A stretch of DNA of 64,000 nt from Oscillospiraceae bacterium (lineage in GTDB: Bacteria > Bacillota > Clostridia > Monoglobales > Monoglobaceae): the NCBI GenBank assembly GCA_015068605.1, contig SVKF01000007.1:1-64000 (forward strand), given 5' to 3'. Shown here piece by piece: positions 60,795-64,000 of the stretch. The notes beneath the pieces were generated by a model, which saw only the letters and a program-made list of their open reading frames with translations, made no database searches and had not been told where the DNA came from. Both the position numbers and the translations under genes were made by a program. Every line of letters begins with the position of its first letter. The stretch's first letter is position 1.

Positions 60795-62075
60795 ATGATT
60801 GACATTAAAATTTTAAGAAACGAACCTGAAAAGCTTATTAAAGCACTCGAAAGAAGAAAAGAGACAAGAGTTGATATTGATGGTCTTTTAGCTCTTGATA
60901 AGGAAAGACGCGAAATTCTTTATAATGTTGAACAGATGAAGAATAAGCAAAATTCCGTTTCAAAGCAGATTCCTGTTTTCAAAAAAGAGGGAAAAGATAC
61001 TGCTGAAATTTTTGCTGAAATGAAGGAGCTTTCAGAAGAAATCAAGAAGAGTGATGAAAAGGTAAGAGAGCTTGACGAAAAAATCCAGACTATACTCTAC
61101 ACAATCCCAAATATTGCAAATGAGACTGTTCCTGAAGGGGATACAGACGAGGATAATGTTGAAATAAGAAAATTCTCCGAGCCGACAAAATTTGATTTTG
61201 AACCTAAAGCACACTGGGATTTAGGTGAAGATTTAGGAATTTTAGACGCTCCAACCGCTGCAAAAATAACAGGTACAAGATTTACGGTTTATAAAGATTT
61301 GGGTGCAGCCCTTGAGAGAGCGGTTATAAACTTCTATCTTGACACTCACACAAGAGAAAACGGCTACACAGAGATTTTCCCGCCGTTTATGGTACACAGA
61401 AACAGTATGATTGGAACAGGTCAGCTTCCTAAATTTGAAGAGGACGCATTTAAGGTTGCAGGAACAGATTATTTCCTCGTTCCAACCGCAGAAGTTCCTG
61501 TTACAAATATGCACAGAGACGAAATTTTAGAAGGGGATAAGCTTCCTCTTAAATACTGTGCATACACAGCTTGTTTCAGAGCAGAAGCAGGTTCTGCCGG
61601 CCGTGACACAAGAGGTCTTATTCGTCAGCACCAGTTCAATAAGGTTGAGCTTGTTAAGTTCACAAAGCCTGAAGAATCCTATGCTGAGCTTGAAAAGCTT
61701 GTTAATGATGCTGAATCCGTATTAAAGCTTTTAAATATCCCATATCGTGTTGTTAAAATTTGTATCGGTGATTTAGGATTTACAGCCGCAATGAAATACG
61801 ATATTGAAGTTTGGATGCCAAGCTACGGCAGATATGTTGAAATTTCTTCATGCTCAAACTTTGAAGATTTTCAGGCTCGTCGTGCTAATATCAAATATAA
61901 AAATTCACCAAAGGATAAAGCACAGCTGGTTCATACATTAAACGGCTCCGGTGTTGCAATCGGAAGAACAGTTGCCGCAATCCTTGAAAACTATCAGAAT
62001 GAGGATGGTTCTGTTACAGTTCCTGAAATTTTAAGACCTTATATGGGCGGCAGAGAAAAAATTGAAAAGAAATAA
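60795..62075 (+). CDS. serS: seryl-tRNA synthetase
   Basis: A 426-residue class II aminoacyl-tRNA synthetase. The N-terminal two-helix coiled-coil arm (1-~110) holds tRNA-Ser. Motif 2 shows [25 protein letters not shown], with the catalytic arginine, and motif 3 is [18 protein letters not shown]. It charges tRNA-Ser. AAGGAG precedes the ATG. There is no T-box leader upstream, and expression appears to come from the preceding genes. Confidence 0.97.
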   Translation: MIDIKILRNEPEKLIKALERRKETRVDIDGLLALDKERREILYNVEQMKNKQNSVSKQIPVFKKEGKDTAEIFAEMKELSEEIKKSDEKVRELDEKIQTILYTIPNIANETVPEGDTDEDNVEIRKFSEPTKFDFEPKAHWDLGEDLGILDAPTAAKITGTRFTVYKDLGAALERAVINFYLDTHTRENGYTEIFPPFMVHRNSMIGTGQLPKFEEDAFKVAGTDYFLVPTAEVPVTNMHRDEILEGDKLPLKYCAYTACFRAEAGSAGRDTRGLIRQHQFNKVELVKFTKPEESYAELEKLVNDAESVLKLLNIPYRVVKICIGDLGFTAAMKYDIEVWMPSYGRYVEISSCSNFEDFQARRANIKYKNSPKDKAQLVHTLNGSGVAIGRTVAAILENYQNEDGSVTVPEILRPYMGGREKIEKK

Positions 62076-62098
62076 TTTATATATTGGAGGAATGAAAA

Positions 62099-62671
62099 AT
62101 GAAAACAGTTAAAGAAAAAAAATTAGTTGTTGGTGCTGACTTTGCAGGCTATCCTTTAAAAGAGGCAGTTTGTGAACATCTTCGCAAAAAGGGTTGGGAG
62201 ATTACAGATATGGGTGTTAAAGCCGATTCTGACCCGAATGATACAGATTTGATGTTCCACAGAGTTGGTCTTCGTGTGGGCTCAATGATTTCAGAAGGTG
62301 AATTTGAAAGAGCACTTTTGTTCTGCGGAACAGGTATGGGTATCCATATTGCCGCATCAAAGTGTCCTCATGTTCATGCAGGTGTTGTTGAATCCGTTCC
62401 TGCGGCTCTTCGTGCTATAACAGGAAACGGCGTTAATGTTCTCGCTATGGGTGCATTTTATGTTGCTCCTGCTATGGGCTGTGATATTGCAGATGCTTAT
62501 CTTAATGCAGACCTCGGAACAGGCTATGAATGGTGGAAAAACTTCTATGAATTCCATAAGCTTGCAATTGACGAGCTTGAAGCTTTTGATTATGAAGAAT
62601 ATAAGAAAAACGGATTTAAGGTAAATAAATTGGGTGATTTCCCATTAAAGTTAGAAACAAAACCCGAATAA
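62099..62671 (+). CDS. RpiB/LacA/LacB-family sugar-phosphate isomerase
   Basis: A 190-residue isomerase. GADFAGYPLKEAV, DMGV and FCGTGMGIHIAASK carry the active-site Asp, His and Cys found in RpiB, but the protein is longer than typical RpiB (~150) and has an extra C-terminal ~40 residues (EWWKNFYEFHKLAIDELEAF). It probably interconverts a ketose and aldose phosphate such as ribose-5-P/ribulose-5-P, although other sugars occur in this family. It is 23 bp after serS and ends at a strong bidirectional terminator. Confidence 0.85.
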   Translation: MKTVKEKKLVVGADFAGYPLKEAVCEHLRKKGWEITDMGVKADSDPNDTDLMFHRVGLRVGSMISEGEFERALLFCGTGMGIHIAASKCPHVHAGVVESVPAALRAITGNGVNVLAMGAFYVAPAMGCDIADAYLNADLGTGYEWWKNFYEFHKLAIDELEAFDYEEYKKNGFKVNKLGDFPLKLETKPE

Positions 62672-62680
62672 TTTTAAAAT

Positions 62681-62707
62681 AAAATAGGCGGAAAAACCGC
62701 CTATTTT
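62681..62707. terminator. bidirectional terminator
   Basis: An 11-bp perfect stem, AAAATAGGCGG with CCGCCTATTTT, between the converging isomerase and rsmG genes. Confidence 0.92.
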
Positions 62708-63396
62708 ATTTTTCTTGAAGGATATTTATTATCCGTCTTATTAATCTTTTTAATTATAACTAATTTTCTTAAAACATCAGAATTTGGAATTTCAATAGTT
62801 TTTATCTCCTGAATTTCTCCGCCGAGTGCCTTTATTTTTTCCTTTGCATCATTAACTTCTTCCTCAATATCCATAGCCTTCATAGCTATAAAATATCCTC
62901 CGATTTTAATAAATGGAATAACATATTCAGATAAAACACGAAGATTCGCAACGGCACGGGAAACACCAATATCATATTTTTCCCTATATTCAGGTTTTCT
63001 TGAAAATTCCTCCGCTCTTGCGTGAACACACTCAACATTTGAAATTCCCGTTTTTTCTCTGACTTCCTTTAAAAAATTAATTCTTTTATTTAGGGAGTCC
63101 ATTAAGGTTATTTCTAAATCAGGTCTTAAAATTTTAATGGGAAAACCGGGAAAACCTGCCCCCGTTCCAACATCTATAATTTTAGCATTTTCCTTAAATT
63201 CGTGATAAAACAAAGGGGAAACGCTATCCGCAAAATGTCTGACTGAAATCCCTTCCGGGTCGGTTATTGCAGTCAAATTCATTTTTTCGTTCCATTCAAC
63301 CAATAGTGAAGAATAAATATCAAAATGATTTAATTTTTCCTCTGAAATTTCTCCGCCAAATTTTTTTATACAATCTATAAATAAATTTCTATCCAT
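62701..63396 (-). CDS. rsmG: 16S rRNA (guanine-527-N7) methyltransferase RsmG/GidB
   Basis: A 231-residue SAM-dependent methyltransferase. IIDVGTGAGFPGFPIKI is the SAM-binding loop, and NEKMNLTAIT near the N-terminus and SRAVANLRVLSEY are RsmG hallmarks. It methylates G527 of 16S rRNA. The ATG at 63396 has AAGGAT upstream, and a longer version from 63432 would run into the hairpin region. Its location beside parAB and DnaA boxes is the classic bacterial arrangement near oriC. Confidence 0.95.
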   Translation of the reverse strand: MDRNLFIDCIKKFGGEISEEKLNHFDIYSSLLVEWNEKMNLTAITDPEGISVRHFADSVSPLFYHEFKENAKIIDVGTGAGFPGFPIKILRPDLEITLMDSLNKRINFLKEVREKTGISNVECVHARAEEFSRKPEYREKYDIGVSRAVANLRVLSEYVIPFIKIGGYFIAMKAMDIEEEVNDAKEKIKALGGEIQEIKTIEIPNSDVLRKLVIIKKINKTDNKYPSRKIK

Positions 63397-63420
63397 AATA
63401 ATATCCTTTTTCTTAATAAA

Positions 63421-63475
63421 GCAAGCAACCACGGGAAAACCCCGTGGTTTAATATATTTATGTATAATTGCTTGC
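63421..63475 (-). other. nested inverted repeat between ferredoxin and rsmG genes
   Basis: An inner 9-bp hairpin, AACCACGGG (63427-63435) with CCCGTGGTT (63441-63449), is enclosed by GCAAGCAA (63421-63428) and TTGCTTGC (63468-63475), which cannot both form fully with it. No clear T-run follows. It may attenuate or process the ferredoxin-rsmG transcript. Confidence 0.55.
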
Positions 63476-63480
63476 GAAAA

Positions 63481-63651
63481 TTATTCTTCCTCAGGAGCAC
63501 CAACAGGGCAAACAGATGCACAGTTGCCGCAAGAAATACAAGCGTCAGCATCAATTACATATTTGCCGTCTCCTTCTGTGATACAATCAACAGGACATTC
63601 TCCTGCGCAAACACCACAGCTGATACATTCATCATTGATTTTAAAAGCCAT
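63481..63651 (-). CDS. 2[4Fe-4S] ferredoxin
   Basis: A 56-residue electron carrier, with a typical clostridial ferredoxin size. Two cysteine clusters are present: CISCGVCAGECP and CISCGNCASVCP, each CxxCxxCxxxCP, so two [4Fe-4S] clusters are expected. The protein begins MAFKINDECI and ends EEE. AGAGGTG precedes the ATG. It has its own consensus-like promoter and stands upstream of rsmG. It is a likely electron donor or acceptor for low-potential enzymes such as the [FeFe] hydrogenase that the hyd genes mature. Confidence 0.95.
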   Translation of the reverse strand: MAFKINDECISCGVCAGECPVDCITEGDGKYVIDADACISCGNCASVCPVGAPEEE

Positions 63652-63690
63652 TCTTTTTCACCTCTTTAATATAATATATTCTTTACAAAT

Positions 63691-63719
63691 ATAATATATC
63701 ATTTTTATTAATTTGTCAA
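63691..63719 (-). promoter_or_regulatory. ferredoxin promoter
   Basis: On the minus strand TTGACA (63714-63719), 17 bp, TATTAT (63691-63696). Only three bases separate it from the first DnaA box, so DnaA binding could influence it. Confidence 0.75.
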
Positions 63720-63722
63720 GAG

Positions 63723-64000
63723 TTATTCACATTAAAATAAACATTCAACAGTGGATAGACTGTGGATAAAAATTAAAAAAATTTTATATTTTCTCAAATT
63801 GTTCAAAGTGTTGATAACAAAACAGAGGTTTAAACAGCTTTTAAATAGCCTAAAACTGCTTATATTACAATAAGAAATGACATTTTCAACACTTTAAACA
63901 CCACCTACAACAACCACTACCTAATAAATATATATAATTATATTATATATTATAAAAATAAAAACAAGTTTTACAAGGAATATAGTTATTTAGAAAAGCT
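63723..64000. other. probable oriC edge: DnaA boxes and AT-rich DNA
   Basis: DnaA boxes: TTATTCACA at 63723-63731, the reverse of CTATCCACT at 63750-63758, the reverse of the consensus TTATCCACA at 63761-63769, and the reverse of TTATCAACA at 63809-63817. The middle two are 11 bp apart, one helical turn. A nearly pure A/T stretch at ~63928-63970 could be the unwinding element. No gene is seen in this 280-bp region. The neighbouring rsmG and parAB support an origin. dnaA itself is probably just beyond the right edge. Confidence 0.75.

Overview
The window looks like the chromosomal origin-proximal region of a low-GC, anaerobic, probably spore-forming member of the class Clostridia. The reasons are [FeFe]-hydrogenase maturation genes, S-layer-homology (SLH) proteins with a CsaB-type pyruvyl transferase, a CwlD-like amidase and a BofC-like protein, Shine-Dalgarno-rich gene starts, ParA/ParB with two perfect parS palindromes, and a cluster of DnaA boxes at the right end. 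The genus cannot be named from this sequence alone. No rRNA operon, prophage, intact insertion sequence or CRISPR array was seen.

Layout. 1-1.5 kb: the 3' end of an EamA-type transporter, an SGNH hydrolase and a small inverted-repeat (MITE-like) element. 1.5-24.6 kb: a polysaccharide locus read leftward. It runs DUF4838 protein, GH106-like enzyme, a four-module secreted protein, GH78 rhamnosidase, two very large secreted glycosidases, a BspA-type leucine-rich-repeat protein with C-terminal SLH motifs and a second SLH protein. A divergent AraC regulator (24.8 kb) sits at its head, and a nearly identical 33-bp motif precedes two promoters of the locus. 25.7-28.7 kb: a leader with riboswitch-like alternative hairpins, then the TM1266-type regulator, hydG and hydF. 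28.7-36.4 kb: phosphopantetheinyl transferase, TatD, methyltransferase, aminotransferase, Lrp regulator, PTS enzyme I and a YiiX-like hydrolase.

36.7-43.4 kb: secG, an SDR oxidoreductase, pepD, a class A PBP and a WG-repeat lipoprotein. 43.5-43.9 kb: three 53-bp structured repeats directly ahead of tRNA-Leu(CAG). 44.9-54.3 kb: a YhaN/YhaO pair, ribokinase, a GT4-CsaB fusion, two CobW GTPases and a cell-wall amidase. This stretch carries six perfect and two one-mismatch copies of the 14-bp palindrome ATCTTGCGCAAGAT, all inside genes. 55.5-63.7 kb: YigZ, Tex, parS-parA-parB, serS, an RpiB-type isomerase, rsmG and a small ferredoxin. 63.7-64.0 kb: DnaA boxes and AT-rich DNA, the likely edge of oriC.

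How the parts fit. The secreted glycosidases and SLH proteins probably work on a rhamnose-containing plant polysaccharide at the cell surface, and the cytoplasmic GH78 and GH106-like enzymes would finish imported oligosaccharides. No transporter for them is encoded here. SLH proteins bind pyruvylated secondary wall polymer, so the GT4-CsaB fusion is a plausible maker of their anchor. The best candidates for something undescribed are the hyd-operon leader, the clustered palindrome, the repeats ahead of tRNA-Leu, and the roughly 200-residue module shared by the secreted proteins.
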